Assembly: GCA_036524675.1 (NCBI GenBank)
Contig: DATDBU010000021.1
Coordinates: 37,257-101,256 of the forward strand
From: DATDAW01 sp036524675
Lineage (GTDB): Bacteria > Verrucomicrobiota > Verrucomicrobiia > Chthoniobacterales > DASVRZ01
Length of the DNA: 64,000 nt
Direction of reading: 5' to 3'
In this document: piece by piece, positions 17,008 to 27,021 of the stretch
Layout of the letters: each line of letters opens with the position of its first letter
How positions within the stretch are numbered: the first letter of the stretch is position 1
Notes under the pieces: generated by a model
What the model saw: the letters and a program-made list of their open reading frames with translations, nothing else
Told to the model about the DNA's origin: nothing
Database searches by the model: none
Translations under genes and position numbers: made by a program

Positions 17008-18654
17008 CTACTGGGTCACAATCTTCCAGTTGTTCGTCGCTTCCGTGGGAATCACACCGTGTTTCTCGACCCAGGCGATAATCAGGTCACGGATTTCCTC
17101 GCTCGACTTGGAGAGAATCGGCGCGTTCTTAAACATCGTGTATCCGCCGCCGCCGTTGTAGCGGTAGTTGTTGACCGCAAGCTTGAGCTTTTGGCCAGGA
17201 TCCAGCGGTTTTCCATGGAAGGTTAAGTTTCTAATTCGCTCTCCCTGGCGCCGTGTTAGATCAATCTCATAGTCAACGCCTTCCGCGACATCAAAATTGT
17301 ATCCAGGAATACGCTTGTCCACGAGGTACGCGGCGCTTTTTCCCGGCTCATACGGCCTAAAAAATCGCGCCGAATACTCGAGCGCTTCCTTGAATTGGGC
17401 TCCGGTGATATCGAGAACGACGAGCGTATTTTCGTAAATGTAGAGACTGGCAATGTCGCGAACAGTTACCGGTCCTTTGGCAATGCGCGCTCGGGGATTG
17501 AATGTCGCAGCCAGAGAAACGTCGGCGCCGCTGGCATCGAGTTGGACACGCTGGATCAAATCGAGAAGCGCAGTGTCTTGTGTGTAGCCTGACGCGGCGC
17601 TGACATCCGCCGGACAATCGCCAATGACTTTATCTAGCCATGCCTGAGTTTCGCGATGGTACGGTTCATTCAGAGCAATGATTTCCGGGTCAGGTGCGAC
17701 AGCCTCATCGATCGGGATGGTCCTGGCAGCCCTGGCAATTACTTTCCACGAAGAAGGTTCACCTTTTTTTTCGAGATATAGATCGGCGCGTGCGACGCAG
17801 TCACCCCATCTGTCGGCCTGTGTAAGCAAGATTCCGTTGATATAGAGCGAAGGAATTTCCCGGTGCGTGTGCCCCATCAGGATGACATCGATTCCGGGAA
17901 CCGTGTTGGCAATGGCAACCCCGGCGTTTTCGTTAGGGATATTCGTCGGCCACCGTTGGCCCGTGGCTAGATCTTCCTCAATGCCCATGTGCATGGCGAC
18001 AACGACGACATCGGCACGTTCCTTCTCCCGCAAAATCGGCACCCATTTCTTTGCTTCAGCCGCAGCGTCACGGAATTCCAGGCCCTTGAAATTTTCCGGA
18101 TTTTCCCACACCGGAATGCCGGGAGTCGTCAACCCAAGGACGGCAACGCGAACACCTTGGATTTCTTTAATGAGGTAAGGGCTATAAGCCGTTTTATGGG
18201 TGCTGGCGAAGTAAGTATTCGCCGAGAGCCATGGAAACTTTGCTTCGCTGCGCGCCTTGTCGAGAACGTCGAGGCCAAAGTTGTATTCATGATTGCCAAG
18301 GGTCATTGCATCGTAGCGCAAGGCGTTCATTGCCAGCATCATCGGATCGGAGGGTGCGTTATTCTTGCGGTTGTGATAGTAAACGAGCGGTGTCCCCTGA
18401 ATGGTATCGCCGGAGTCGAGCAGCAGCAGGTCGGGGTCGCTTTTGCGCGCTTTTTTTACGACGGTGGCCACTTTGGCGAGGCCTGTATTTGCGGGCTTGT
18501 TCGTGTAGTAATCGATCGGATCGATATGGCCATGCAGATCTGTGGTCGAAAGAATGGTTATGTGGGCGCGAGACGTCGTTTCGGCTTGGACGCCAATGAA
18601 AAAGGAAAGAAAATACAGCCCTATCCAGCCGCAAAATCGGATTCTTGATCGCAT
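17008..18654 (-). CDS. Bifunctional metallophosphatase/5'-nucleotidase (UshA-like), periplasmic
   Basis: From the ATG at 18654 (a GTG precedes it) this is a 548-residue protein with a signal peptide ending near GVQAE. The metallophosphatase motifs follow in order: STTDLHGH, LLDSGDTIQG, LGNHEYNFG, and MGHTHREIPS. The C-terminal 5'-nucleotidase domain includes NNYRYNGGGGYTMF. It hydrolyses nucleotides or UDP-sugars in the periplasm to recover phosphate and nucleoside. It is divergent from the glutathione peroxidase gene. No Pho box was recognised. Confidence 0.9.
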   Translation of the reverse strand: MRSRIRFCGWIGLYFLSFFIGVQAETTSRAHITILSTTDLHGHIDPIDYYTNKPANTGLAKVATVVKKARKSDPDLLLLDSGDTIQGTPLVYYHNRKNNAPSDPMMLAMNALRYDAMTLGNHEYNFGLDVLDKARSEAKFPWLSANTYFASTHKTAYSPYLIKEIQGVRVAVLGLTTPGIPVWENPENFKGLEFRDAAAEAKKWVPILREKERADVVVVAMHMGIEEDLATGQRWPTNIPNENAGVAIANTVPGIDVILMGHTHREIPSLYINGILLTQADRWGDCVARADLYLEKKGEPSSWKVIARAARTIPIDEAVAPDPEIIALNEPYHRETQAWLDKVIGDCPADVSAASGYTQDTALLDLIQRVQLDASGADVSLAATFNPRARIAKGPVTVRDIASLYIYENTLVVLDITGAQFKEALEYSARFFRPYEPGKSAAYLVDKRIPGYNFDVAEGVDYEIDLTRRQGERIRNLTFHGKPLDPGQKLKLAVNNYRYNGGGGYTMFKNAPILSKSSEEIRDLIIAWVEKHGVIPTEATNNWKIVTQ

Positions 18655-18714
18655 CACGGTTGTTGTTCAGAACCCAAAACCTGCAACGATACAAACTTAA
18701 ATCGCTATCACTCC

Positions 18715-19254
18715 ATGAAACACTGGCTCTCCCTTGTCCTGTTTGCTCTTCTCTCCGGAACTGCAGCTGCTGCCCCGTCACTAACATCCATCCTTTTCAA
18801 AGACATGGATGAAAAATCGCACACCCTGGCCGATTACGCGGGCAAAGTCGTGATGATCGTCAACGTCGCTTCCAGATGTGGCAACACGCCGCAATACAAA
18901 CCGCTCGAGGCGCTGTATCAAAAATACAGCCCGCAAGGGTTCATCGTGCTTGGCTTTCCTTGTAACGATTTCAGGGGCCAGGAGCCCGGCACGAACGCTG
19001 AAATCAAGCAATTTTGCACGTTGAACTATGCCGTGACATTCCCGCTCTTTGACAAGCTCCATGTTAAAGGTCTGGAGCAGCATCCGCTGTACACGGCTTT
19101 GACGGGGCCTGAAGCGACGTTTCCCGGAGATGTGAAATGGAATTTCGGCAAATTCCTTATTGGTAAAGACGGAACGGTTCTGGCTCGATTCGAGCCAAAA
19201 ACGCAGCCCGACGATCCGCAGGTCATCGCGGCGATCGAAGCAGCGTTGAAATAA
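18715..19254 (+). CDS. Glutathione peroxidase-like thiol peroxidase, exported
   Basis: This 179-residue protein has a signal peptide (MKHWLSLVLFALLSG, cut near AAAA-P). The GPx core has active-site Cys55 in VASRCGNTPQY, the FPCNDF segment and the WNF motif. A Cys replaces selenocysteine, as in most bacterial members. The Gln of the classical tetrad in NQF is Asp here, a change also common in bacteria. It reduces peroxides, probably with thioredoxin rather than glutathione, in the periplasm. Confidence 0.9.
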   Translation: MKHWLSLVLFALLSGTAAAAPSLTSILFKDMDEKSHTLADYAGKVVMIVNVASRCGNTPQYKPLEALYQKYSPQGFIVLGFPCNDFRGQEPGTNAEIKQFCTLNYAVTFPLFDKLHVKGLEQHPLYTALTGPEATFPGDVKWNFGKFLIGKDGTVLARFEPKTQPDDPQVIAAIEAALK

Positions 19255-19350
19255 ACTGCGCGCAATTGAAGAAACAGATGGCCGCCATTTAAAAATCCGA
19301 TTGGTGCTCCGGAGAGGGTTGGCGGATGCTTCGTGCGTCAACCCAGCGCC

Positions 19351-20319
19351 ATGGAACTCTACCAACTCCGCACGTTTCTTACTGTCGCCGAAGAAGGCAA
19401 TCTCACTCGCGCCGCCGAAAAGATGTTCACGAGCCAACCGGCAGTGAGCGCACAGCTGCGAGCACTTGAAGAAGAACTCGGCGTGCGCCTTTTTGATCGC
19501 AGTCCGAAGGGAATGCAGCTCACCCGAGCCGGCAAATCCCTTCACGCTCAGGCCCGGCGCATCATGGAAGCTGCCCGCAATTTCAAAATCGAGGCCGAGA
19601 ATTTACGGGGGGCCGTGTCCGGCAAATTCGTTCTGGGGCTCAACAATCGCCCGGAAATTCTGCGGCTCATGGAAATCCTCCATACGCTCACCGCAGACTA
19701 TCCGGACCTGAGTTACGACCTGGTGACTGGCCACAGCGGTGACATTCTCGAAGGCCTCGAGGAGGGCATTCTCAGCATCGGATTTTTCGAGGGCGAATGC
19801 GATAGCTCCCGGCTCACGCATCACCAGATCGACACCATCGAACTCTGCCTCGCGGCTCCCGCAGCATGGGCTGAAGAGCTGGCAATGCCAGATTGGAAAA
19901 AACTCGAAGCAAAACCCTGGGTTTTCCATTCACCGTCGTGTTCGAGCTTCCGGTTCTTTCAAAGCCTTTGCAGGGATCACGGACGGCAAATTTCCCCAAG
20001 ATTCCGCGTGAACGACGATATTGCCGTCCTGACGCTTGTTGCCGAGGGCCTTGGAGTCACGCTCGCTGCGCGCAACCTGATCTCGGCCAACGGGTTTGAA
20101 GACCGGGTTGTCGCGCTGCCTCACTTCCGCACGTCACTTCCGTTAAGCATCGGATATCAGACAGCGCGCGCCGAGGATCCGGCGATTGCGGCCGTTCGCG
20201 ACGCGATTTTGAAAATCTGGCGTACACCGCAACCAAATGTAGCCATTCCCTCGTTCGAAGCACCAGTCATTCGGCGACTCGCCCCTTCGACCAATCATTT
20301 TTCATCTTACCGGTCATGA
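19351..20319 (+). CDS. LysR family transcriptional regulator
   Basis: This 322-residue LTTR has the N-terminal winged HTH (LYQLRTFLTVAEEGNLTRAAEKM, then SQPAVSAQLRALEEELGVRLF) and a type 2 periplasmic-binding-like effector domain. The ATG at 19351 is preferred over the GTG at 19333 because family proteins begin at the MELYQLR element. Its last codons overlap the DUF2917 start by four bases (ATGA), a tight coupling seen for LysR-DUF2917 pairs. The effector is unknown. Confidence 0.88.
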   Translation: MELYQLRTFLTVAEEGNLTRAAEKMFTSQPAVSAQLRALEEELGVRLFDRSPKGMQLTRAGKSLHAQARRIMEAARNFKIEAENLRGAVSGKFVLGLNNRPEILRLMEILHTLTADYPDLSYDLVTGHSGDILEGLEEGILSIGFFEGECDSSRLTHHQIDTIELCLAAPAAWAEELAMPDWKKLEAKPWVFHSPSCSSFRFFQSLCRDHGRQISPRFRVNDDIAVLTLVAEGLGVTLAARNLISANGFEDRVVALPHFRTSLPLSIGYQTARAEDPAIAAVRDAILKIWRTPQPNVAIPSFEAPVIRRLAPSTNHFSSYRS

Positions 20320-20660
20320 ATACACCCAGCCGTCCTTCGCTCGGAAAAAGGAGCGCGGGCTCCGCAAATCAGACGTCATCTCCTTTTCAGGCGCACCGCG
20401 CTAAACCCCGACCAAAGATCACCCTCTCCTCTGGCGCTTTGCTCGCTCATCGGGTGAATGATCATGAAACGCTGACGCTAACAGTTAGCGCCGGGCACGC
20501 ATGGATCACGAATGAAGGCGATCCCGAAGACTACATTCTCGCGGCTGGCGAGATATTCGAGATTGCCGGGCCCGCACGGCTTCTCGTTGAAGGCATCCAC
20601 GACGGCGCGGAATTCGACATGGAATTTCGCCATACGGGCGGCATGATCCTGGCCAGTTAG
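20316..20660 (+). CDS. DUF2917 domain-containing protein
   Basis: This 114-residue protein has a disordered basic N-terminal 35 residues. A single-stranded beta-helix-like DUF2917 domain follows (TLTLTVSAGHAWITNEGDPEDY, then AAGEIFEIAGPARLLVEG). The function is unknown. It is translationally coupled to the LysR gene. Confidence 0.8.
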   Translation: MNTPSRPSLGKRSAGSANQTSSPFQAHRAKPRPKITLSSGALLAHRVNDHETLTLTVSAGHAWITNEGDPEDYILAAGEIFEIAGPARLLVEGIHDGAEFDMEFRHTGGMILAS

Positions 20661-20731
20661 GTAGTAAGTTCTCCAAAAAAACCGGCTTGCGAGGTATTGC
20701 TTTGTAGGGCAAACGATTTTTGCGGTTGCCG

Positions 20732-20750
20732 TATACCCCTACCCGGTATA
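20732..20750. promoter_or_regulatory. CsoR-type operator before csoR-copA
   Basis: TATACC-N7-GGTATA with a C/G-rich centre (CCCTACC) is the known shape of a copper-responsive CsoR operator. It ends ten bases before the CsoR start codon, so binding would block the shared promoter of CsoR and the copper ATPase. Confidence 0.75.
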
Positions 20751-20760
20751 TGTATTAGCC

Positions 20761-21054
20761 GTGAATCAGGAAACCAGAGCCAGTATCGGAGCCCGGATGA
20801 AACGTATCGCCGGTCAAATCGCCGGCATCCAGCGCATGATCGAAGACGACCGGTATTGCGTGGATGTTTTGAATCAAATTTCCGCTGCGAGAGCAGCGCT
20901 GGACGCCGTTGGCGTCGAGCTGGTAACCGGGCACATCGAATCCTGCGTATTGGCAAAGAATGGCCACGAAAGCGGGTCAAAACATGCAACGCCGATGAGC
21001 ACTGATGAGCTTCTCGCCGAGCTCCGGACTGCATTGTCACGTTTTCTCAAATGA
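20761..21054 (+). CDS. csoR: CsoR/RcnR-family metal-sensing repressor
   Basis: This 97-residue all-helical DUF156 protein (GTG start) has the Cu(I) ligand set of CsoR: Cys33, His58 and Cys62, in YCVDVL and GHIESCV. Copper binding releases the operator in this family. The CsoR-type palindrome directly upstream and the copper ATPase directly downstream support copper rather than nickel or formaldehyde sensing. The next gene starts 19 bases later. Confidence 0.9.
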   Translation: MNQETRASIGARMKRIAGQIAGIQRMIEDDRYCVDVLNQISAARAALDAVGVELVTGHIESCVLAKNGHESGSKHATPMSTDELLAELRTALSRFLK

Positions 21055-21073
21055 GCCAAAGGGACCACAAGTT

Positions 21074-23587
21074 ATGAGTCACGACTGCGGGAGCGCCAAA
21101 ACCAAATCAACCCCAACACACAACCTCGTCGATCCAGTCTGTGGCATGACCGTCGATCCTGAGCAGTCTGCCCGGCACATCGAATATGCCGGGACGATTT
21201 ATCATTTCTGCTCTGCGCATTGTCAGCAAAAGTTCCGTGCAAATCCGACGGCGTTTGTTCCGGAAACCAGCCATGCTGGCGGCCATCTTCCAGGCGCCAA
21301 CGATGATGCAATCCGGAAAATTCCTCCCGGAGCCGAGTCTTCCAGTTGTTGCGATCATGAGCATACACAAACACAGACGCCGGCAGTAGGCCGGCCGCCG
21401 GCAGCGAAATATTACTGCCCGATGTGTCCCGGTGTGGATTCGGACGAGCCGGGAGATTGTCCAAAATGCGGGATGGCGCTGGAGTTTAATCCGGCTTGGA
21501 AACCAGCGAAACGAGCGGTTTACACGTGCCCGATGCATCCCGAGGTCGAGCAGGATCGCCCCGGAACCTGCCCGAAATGCGGCATGGCACTGGAACTGAA
21601 GACAGTTTCGGCTGAGGAACCGGAAGACAGCGAGTTGAAGGATATGACGCGCCGATTCTGGATTGGCGCAGTGTTGGCGCTCCCTGTCTTTGTCCTCGCG
21701 ATGGCGCATCTTTTCCCGACAGCGCCGCATTGGACGATGGGACATGTGTCGCGCTGGGCGCAGTTTATTTTAACAACGCCGGTGGTGCTCTGGGCGGGCT
21801 GGCCATTTTTTGTGCGGGGTGCGAAGTCGCTGATTTCCTGGAACTTGAATATGTTCACGCTAATCGCGCTCGGCGTTGGCGCGGCGTACGTATTCAGCAC
21901 GACAGCGATGCTTGCACCGGGTCTTTTCCCGGATTCGATGCGCGGAATGAACGGGCCGGATTTGTATTTTGAAGCCGCGGCGGTGATCGTGGTTTTGGTT
22001 TTGCTCGGTCAGGTGTTGGAACTACGTGCCCGGGGAAGAACTGGGAACGCCATCCGTGCCCTACTGCATCTGGCACCCGCAACGGCACGGATTGTCGAAA
22101 ATGGGCGGGACCGCGAAATTCCGCTCGATTCCGTGACAAAGGGCGATGTTCTGCGGGTGCGCCCCGGCGACAAAGTGCCGGTGGACGGTGTTGTTTTGGA
22201 AGGCCAATCGACCGTCGATGAGTCGATGCTCACAGGTGAACCGGTTCCTGTTTTCAAAAAACCGAACGACTCAGTGACGGGAGGAACTATCAATGGGACC
22301 GGCGGTTTTCTCATGCGCGCGGAACGCGTGGGCGACGAAACGGTGCTGGCACAGATCGTGGAAATGGTCGCCCAAGCCCAACGCAGCCGGGCCCCGATTC
22401 AGGCGCTAGCGGATCGCGTGGCCGGATGGTTTGTCCCCGTAGTAGTGGCCGTTGCAGTGATCACGTTCTTTGTGTGGTTGATGGTTGGGCCTCAGCCGCA
22501 GCTGTCCCACGCGTTGGTTAATGCCGTCGCCGTTTTGATTATCGCATGCCCTTGCGCGCTGGGTCTGGCCACGCCGATGTCGATTATGGTCGGTGTCGGT
22601 CGTGGCGCGCAGATGGGTGTGCTCATCAAAAACGCCGAAGCCATGGAGCGGCTGGAACGGGTGACGACGATCGTTGTGGATAAAACAGGCACCCTTACCG
22701 AAGGCAAACCACGCCTGGTTTCGATTCGAACGGCCGACGGCTTGGGCGAGAATGAGTTGTTGGCGCTGGCGGCAAGTGTCGAGCAGCACAGCGAACATCC
22801 CCTCGCCTCCGCCGTCGTAGCCGCTGCGAAAGAACGCGAAATTGTGCTGCAAGATTCGGAAAATTTTGAATCAATCACGGGGCAAGGTGTTCGCGCCCGG
22901 GTCAATGGACGAGACGTGTTTGTCGGAAAACCCAAGGATGCAGGCTTTTTTGCGACAGAGGCAGAGGCGCGTCAAAGAAAGGCCGAAACGGTCATTTTCG
23001 TTACGGTCGATGGGAAAACGGTTGGCTTTGTCTCTGTGGCCGACCCAGTAAAAACATCGACCCCGGAAGCCATATCAGAGTTGCACAAAATGGGCATAAA
23101 AGTCCGGATGCTCACCGGGGACAACCCGCATACTGCTGAAGCAGTGGCCACGCAGCTTGGACTCGATCAATTTGAAGCCGGCGTCGCCCCAAGTGACAAG
23201 CACGCGCGCGTGGAGGCGCTTCGCAAAACCGGCGAGGTTGTCGCCATGGCCGGCGATGGCATCAATGACGCGCCGGCTCTCACGGCGGCGGACGTCGGCA
23301 TCGCCATGGGAACCGGAACCGATGTTGCGATGGAAAGCGCAGGCATCACGTTGCTCAAAGGGGATTTGCGTGGGCTGGCAAGTGCAATGCGATTAAGCCG
23401 CTCCATGATGCGGAACATTCGGCAGAATCTCCTCTTTGCATTCCTCTACAATGCGCTCGGAATTCCGCTGGCGGCGGGGGTTCTGTATCCGGCTTTCGGC
23501 TGGCTGCTGAGCCCGATGATTGCCGGCCTGGCAATGAGCCTGAGCTCGGTATCTGTCATCGCCAATGCGCTGCGTTTGGGACGTTAA
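21074..23587 (+). CDS. copA: Copper-exporting P1B-type ATPase
   Basis: From the ATG at 21074 ([11 protein letters not shown]) this is an 837-residue pump. Its N-terminus has a YHS domain ([10 protein letters not shown], then YHFCSAHC) and two tandem heavy-metal-binding segments ([19 protein letters not shown] and [19 protein letters not shown]) in place of the usual ferredoxin-like domains. The core has the actuator TGEP, the CPC motif at residues 492-494, the phosphorylation Asp536 in [19 protein letters not shown] and [10 protein letters not shown]. It exports Cu(I) (or Ag(I)) across the inner membrane using ATP. Confidence 0.93.
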   Translation: MSHDCGSAKTKSTPTHNLVDPVCGMTVDPEQSARHIEYAGTIYHFCSAHCQQKFRANPTAFVPETSHAGGHLPGANDDAIRKIPPGAESSSCCDHEHTQTQTPAVGRPPAAKYYCPMCPGVDSDEPGDCPKCGMALEFNPAWKPAKRAVYTCPMHPEVEQDRPGTCPKCGMALELKTVSAEEPEDSELKDMTRRFWIGAVLALPVFVLAMAHLFPTAPHWTMGHVSRWAQFILTTPVVLWAGWPFFVRGAKSLISWNLNMFTLIALGVGAAYVFSTTAMLAPGLFPDSMRGMNGPDLYFEAAAVIVVLVLLGQVLELRARGRTGNAIRALLHLAPATARIVENGRDREIPLDSVTKGDVLRVRPGDKVPVDGVVLEGQSTVDESMLTGEPVPVFKKPNDSVTGGTINGTGGFLMRAERVGDETVLAQIVEMVAQAQRSRAPIQALADRVAGWFVPVVVAVAVITFFVWLMVGPQPQLSHALVNAVAVLIIACPCALGLATPMSIMVGVGRGAQMGVLIKNAEAMERLERVTTIVVDKTGTLTEGKPRLVSIRTADGLGENELLALAASVEQHSEHPLASAVVAAAKEREIVLQDSENFESITGQGVRARVNGRDVFVGKPKDAGFFATEAEARQRKAETVIFVTVDGKTVGFVSVADPVKTSTPEAISELHKMGIKVRMLTGDNPHTAEAVATQLGLDQFEAGVAPSDKHARVEALRKTGEVVAMAGDGINDAPALTAADVGIAMGTGTDVAMESAGITLLKGDLRGLASAMRLSRSMMRNIRQNLLFAFLYNALGIPLAAGVLYPAFGWLLSPMIAGLAMSLSSVSVIANALRLGR

Positions 23588-23599
23588 AAGGAGATTGTA

Positions 23600-24145
23600 T
23601 TATTTCCCGACCGCAATGCCCATCTCGACTTCGGCGATGAGAGTCCGTAAGTATCCGCAAGCGGCCTTGCCTTCGCTCGTCTGCAATGTCGATTCGAACA
23701 TCGCAACCAGGCGTTTTGCCGTCTCGAGCGTCTTCGGAAGTTTCGGCGACGTCCCCCGATCGGTGACGTTGTCGTAGGCGTCCGCGAGTTTGATAATTTG
23801 CACGACTTCAGGAGCCTCAGCCAGACGGGCAAAATACTCGGTATCCCGCGCTCCCTTTGGCAGAAGGGCGTTCTTTGTCAACGCGACGACATAATCCGCG
23901 ACCGTTTTGCCAAACACGGCCTCGATTTCATCGTAGTCAGTGTTGGTATCCTCCAAAGTGTCATGGAGAAACGCAGCCGCAATCGCGTCGGTGTCGTCCA
24001 CCCCGTAAAGATCGCGCAGGATGAATGCCACTCGCGTTACATGGGAAAAATAAGGCGTCGCACCGTCGGCGCGGGTCTGGCCGCGGTGCTTGCGCGCGGC
24101 AAAGCTGGCTGCTTTGAGGACCGCGTGAATCGAGTGGGAAGGCAT
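23600..24145 (-). CDS. HD domain phosphohydrolase (RelA/SpoT N-terminal-like)
   Basis: From the ATG at 24145 (MPSHSIHAVL) this is a 181-residue protein with the HD metal-binding pattern AARKHRGQ, then FSHVTRVAFIL, FLHDTLEDT and LADAYDNVTD. This matches the hydrolase half of SpoT or the small MESH1-like (p)ppGpp hydrolases. No synthetase domain is present. It could degrade (p)ppGpp or a related nucleotide. It lies on the same strand as the DUF4202 and polysaccharide kinase genes upstream of it. Confidence 0.8.
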   Translation of the reverse strand: MPSHSIHAVLKAASFAARKHRGQTRADGATPYFSHVTRVAFILRDLYGVDDTDAIAAAFLHDTLEDTNTDYDEIEAVFGKTVADYVVALTKNALLPKGARDTEYFARLAEAPEVVQIIKLADAYDNVTDRGTSPKLPKTLETAKRLVAMFESTLQTSEGKAACGYLRTLIAEVEMGIAVGK

Positions 24146-24200
24146 CAAAATGGCGCGAATGTGCACACGAAATCCCACCCGCGTAAAGCGTGAAACGAGT

Positions 24201-24800
24201 CTAGCTCAACGCTTCTTCCAGAAGGGCCTTGGCCTCATCCGAATAGTGAAGCCCCATCGCGAACTCCCTCGCGACGGGCGACATTTTTTTCCATGTTTTT
24301 TGCAGGATACCGACCATGGTCTGGCGCTCGGCTTTCACAATTAAGTCATCGAGTTGATGCTGCAGGGTCACCAGACACAAGGCGTCTTCAAGGATCTGGC
24401 AGTCCGCGTCGCGGCCAAGATTCTTCTTAAGGTTCAGGTCCTGCACGGCAGCGACGATTTCCACGGGATAGGCCGCTTCACGCAGGATCTCGCCGGATTT
24501 TTCGGCATGGAACCTCTTTAGTTCGGTTCGCCACCGTAGATAGCCTGTTCGTGTCCGCTCGTATGAATCGCGTGGGATTTTCCACCGGCATAGATGCTGG
24601 CATCTGGCGGCCAGCAACAATGCTTCGGAAGGCTCGGGCGACAGACGTCTTACCCAATCGGTAACCCATTCGGAATAAACTGCTTCATATCCACGGTTCA
24701 AACCATTGACCACGATCCGGTGGGGATCGTGGTCATTCTCTTCATCAAAACGGCGTATTGCTTCCGCGAATCTCGGGTCCGTAGGCATTGGCGTTTCCAT
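24201..24800 (-). CDS. DUF4202 domain-containing protein
   Basis: This 199-residue helical protein fits DUF4202, with RFDEENDHDPHRIVVNG near the start, RCQHLCRWKIPRDSYERTR in the middle and LEDALCLVTLQHQLDDL later. It has several His/Asp residues in an HD-like order, and the family is thought to be a metal-dependent hydrolase-like helical bundle. The reaction is unknown. An internal ATG at 24788 is an alternative start. It lies between the HD gene and the BY-kinase gene. Confidence 0.82.
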   Translation of the reverse strand: METPMPTDPRFAEAIRRFDEENDHDPHRIVVNGLNRGYEAVYSEWVTDWVRRLSPEPSEALLLAARCQHLCRWKIPRDSYERTRTGYLRWRTELKRFHAEKSGEILREAAYPVEIVAAVQDLNLKKNLGRDADCQILEDALCLVTLQHQLDDLIVKAERQTMVGILQKTWKKMSPVAREFAMGLHYSDEAKALLEEALS

Positions 24801-24835
24801 ACGGCGCGGCCCGAACGCTCAGAGCCGACGAGGAC

Positions 24836-26986
24836 CTAGACAGGTTTGACCTGACGGCCTTTGATGACCGCAGAAGCTGGAGGCACCTCCTGTGCACCGC
24901 TACCGTAATGGTAATAACTTGCGCTTTTCTCAGGAACCTGATTCAGAGCAACGCCCGCAATGGTTGCACCTACCGATTCGAGTAGTTGCGAAGCTTTCGA
25001 CACGGCTTTTCTCGACGAGCCGCCTGAACGCACGACCAAGCACACGGCGTCCACGTTTCCTGCCAAAAGCAGCGTATCACCGACCCCGAGCAACGACGTG
25101 CTGTCAATGACCACGTTTCTGAAGCGTTTACTGGCCTGCAGAATCAAATCCTGCCACCAGTCCTTGCTCACAAGATCTTCCGGATTCCCTTGCCGGATGC
25201 CGGCTGGGAGGACGAAAAGATTCGGCACCAAGGTCTGATGGACTACCTCGTCGAACGTTTTAAGTCCGTGAAGCAGTTCGAAAATGCCCGGCTTGACTCC
25301 TTTCTGTCCAAGAAGCGCTTCTTCCACGGTCGGCGTGCGCAGGTTTCCATCGATGAGCAATACCGGCTCACGCAGGCGTGCCGTTGAGATGGCGTAGTTA
25401 ATGGCCGTAAAGCTTTTGCCTTCCTCAGGTTCAGCGCTCGTAAACAGCAGGGTTCTAAGCTCCTGCGTATTGACCGATGTTGTCGTGCGCAGCGTTCGAA
25501 ACGCTTCGACGACCTGGGTCGGCGGCTGGCTGTCGCTAGACCGATACGACGATTGCAATTTTTCGAGCCGTTGCGCCGATAGGCGCGGAATAACGCCAAG
25601 GACCTGGTAGCCCAAAGAATCCTGTACATCGTCCACCGTCCGGAACGAGCGGTCGAACGCATGCAACAAGAAAACAAGCCCCAGTCCTGCAAAGATGCCC
25701 AGCGGAATAGCTGCGATCAGGATAAGCTTGCCCTTTGGTTTGGTAGGATACTTTGGCACTTCTGCGGTTTCGACGACCCTAATGAACCCCGGCACAATGC
25801 TTCTTGTAACGCTCGATTCTTTTAACCGCGCCAGAATAGAGTCGAACGTGGCGGTGTCGGACGCTACATCGCGTGAAAGAACGTTGTAGCGAATCGCCAT
25901 TTGATCGAGTTCCAAGGCCTTTTTGCTCTGCTCATCCAGAACCTGCTGGTATTTAGTCTCGGTTTCTTTGGCAGCATCGTAGGACGTTTTGAGCGATCTT
26001 GCTGCTCCAACGGCCGCGGCATTCAAACCGGCAAGTGTCTGCTGGAGACGCCGCCTCGCCTCGAACAGCTTCGGATGCTGATCCCCGTAACGTTCACCAA
26101 GCTCGGCTACCGTTGCCTCTTGGGTTGCCACCTGACTACGCTGGTCTACTACACCGGGCGCAGTTGCAATGGCCGGAATAGCCAGCAAATCCTGCAACGA
26201 CATCTTTTCCGGGTTCTTTACCTGATCCAAAGCGGCTTCGTATTTCAATCGTTCCGCTTTTGCTTGGGTGACGTGGGTATTCAGCTCCTTGAGCTGATCC
26301 ACAATAATATTCTGCTTTTCCTCAAGAGACACTGCGCCAGATTGGTTCCGGTAGGTGTGGAGAGCTTCCTCCGATGCTTGAAGTTTCACCTTCAATCGAT
26401 TCGATTCGTCGACAAGAAACTGATTCGCCTTGTCCGCAAGTTGGGAACGTTGCTTGACCAGAGAGGCAAGATATTCTCGGACCACATCGTTGGCCAGCCT
26501 CGCAGCCATCTCCGGATTAGTATGAGATCCGCTGACTGAAATAAGTCGTGTGCCACGAACGAGAGCTGCAGACGTGCTGCCTCTGATGAAATCCACGAGG
26601 TAAGACTTCGGGGTTCCAGCCGGCAAACCCAGTTCTTCAGGTGTCAGTTTCTGCGTCTGGATCATGCTCTCGATGAGATCGCGAGTCCCCAATTTGAACT
26701 CGATCGTCTTCAAAACTTCCGCCTTTTCCAAACCGCCGTCGCCTTCCGGATCCTGGAGGCCGGTCGGATTTCGATCATCCGCGAGCACTTCGACAATCGT
26801 TTCGGCACTATAACTCTTGGGGGTCACCATCAAATAAGCGACAGCCGCAGCAATCGCCAGCAGACTGGTAATCGCCAAGAGCCACCAGCGGGCGCGTATA
26901 ATGTGAAATATCTTGTGAAAATCAATTTCAGGAATTCCGGGGTTCGCTTTTGAAGGCGAAGCATTGCCGTTGAAGTATGGTTTCAT
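24836..26986 (-). CDS. Wzc-like polysaccharide co-polymerase / BY-kinase
   Basis: From the ATG at 26986 (MKPYFNGNASPS) this is a 716-residue inner-membrane protein. It has a Wzz domain with TM1 near residue 35, a long coiled periplasmic part, TM2 near residue 430 and a cytoplasmic P-loop kinase-like domain. The Walker A is SAEPEEGKSF. Walker A' reads LLIDGNLR (Asp to Asn in the second acidic position), and Walker B reads VVIDSTS without the usual DxxP proline. The short tail holds only a YYHY tyrosine cluster. It should set chain length and couple to the Wza-like protein. Confidence 0.88.
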   Translation of the reverse strand: MKPYFNGNASPSKANPGIPEIDFHKIFHIIRARWWLLAITSLLAIAAAVAYLMVTPKSYSAETIVEVLADDRNPTGLQDPEGDGGLEKAEVLKTIEFKLGTRDLIESMIQTQKLTPEELGLPAGTPKSYLVDFIRGSTSAALVRGTRLISVSGSHTNPEMAARLANDVVREYLASLVKQRSQLADKANQFLVDESNRLKVKLQASEEALHTYRNQSGAVSLEEKQNIIVDQLKELNTHVTQAKAERLKYEAALDQVKNPEKMSLQDLLAIPAIATAPGVVDQRSQVATQEATVAELGERYGDQHPKLFEARRRLQQTLAGLNAAAVGAARSLKTSYDAAKETETKYQQVLDEQSKKALELDQMAIRYNVLSRDVASDTATFDSILARLKESSVTRSIVPGFIRVVETAEVPKYPTKPKGKLILIAAIPLGIFAGLGLVFLLHAFDRSFRTVDDVQDSLGYQVLGVIPRLSAQRLEKLQSSYRSSDSQPPTQVVEAFRTLRTTTSVNTQELRTLLFTSAEPEEGKSFTAINYAISTARLREPVLLIDGNLRTPTVEEALLGQKGVKPGIFELLHGLKTFDEVVHQTLVPNLFVLPAGIRQGNPEDLVSKDWWQDLILQASKRFRNVVIDSTSLLGVGDTLLLAGNVDAVCLVVRSGGSSRKAVSKASQLLESVGATIAGVALNQVPEKSASYYHYGSGAQEVPPASAVIKGRQVKPV

Positions 26987-27021
26987 GGTTTTTTCCTCTT
27001 GGTTTGACTGCTCCCTACTGC

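Noticed and set aside
18715..19254. Glutathione peroxidase Gln-to-Asp change as a novelty
   Set aside because: FPCNDF-type sequences are common in bacterial homologues, so this is not unusual.
18781..19545. Minus-strand 254-codon frame over the peroxidase and LysR genes
   Set aside because: It has no domain and is antisense to two recognised genes.
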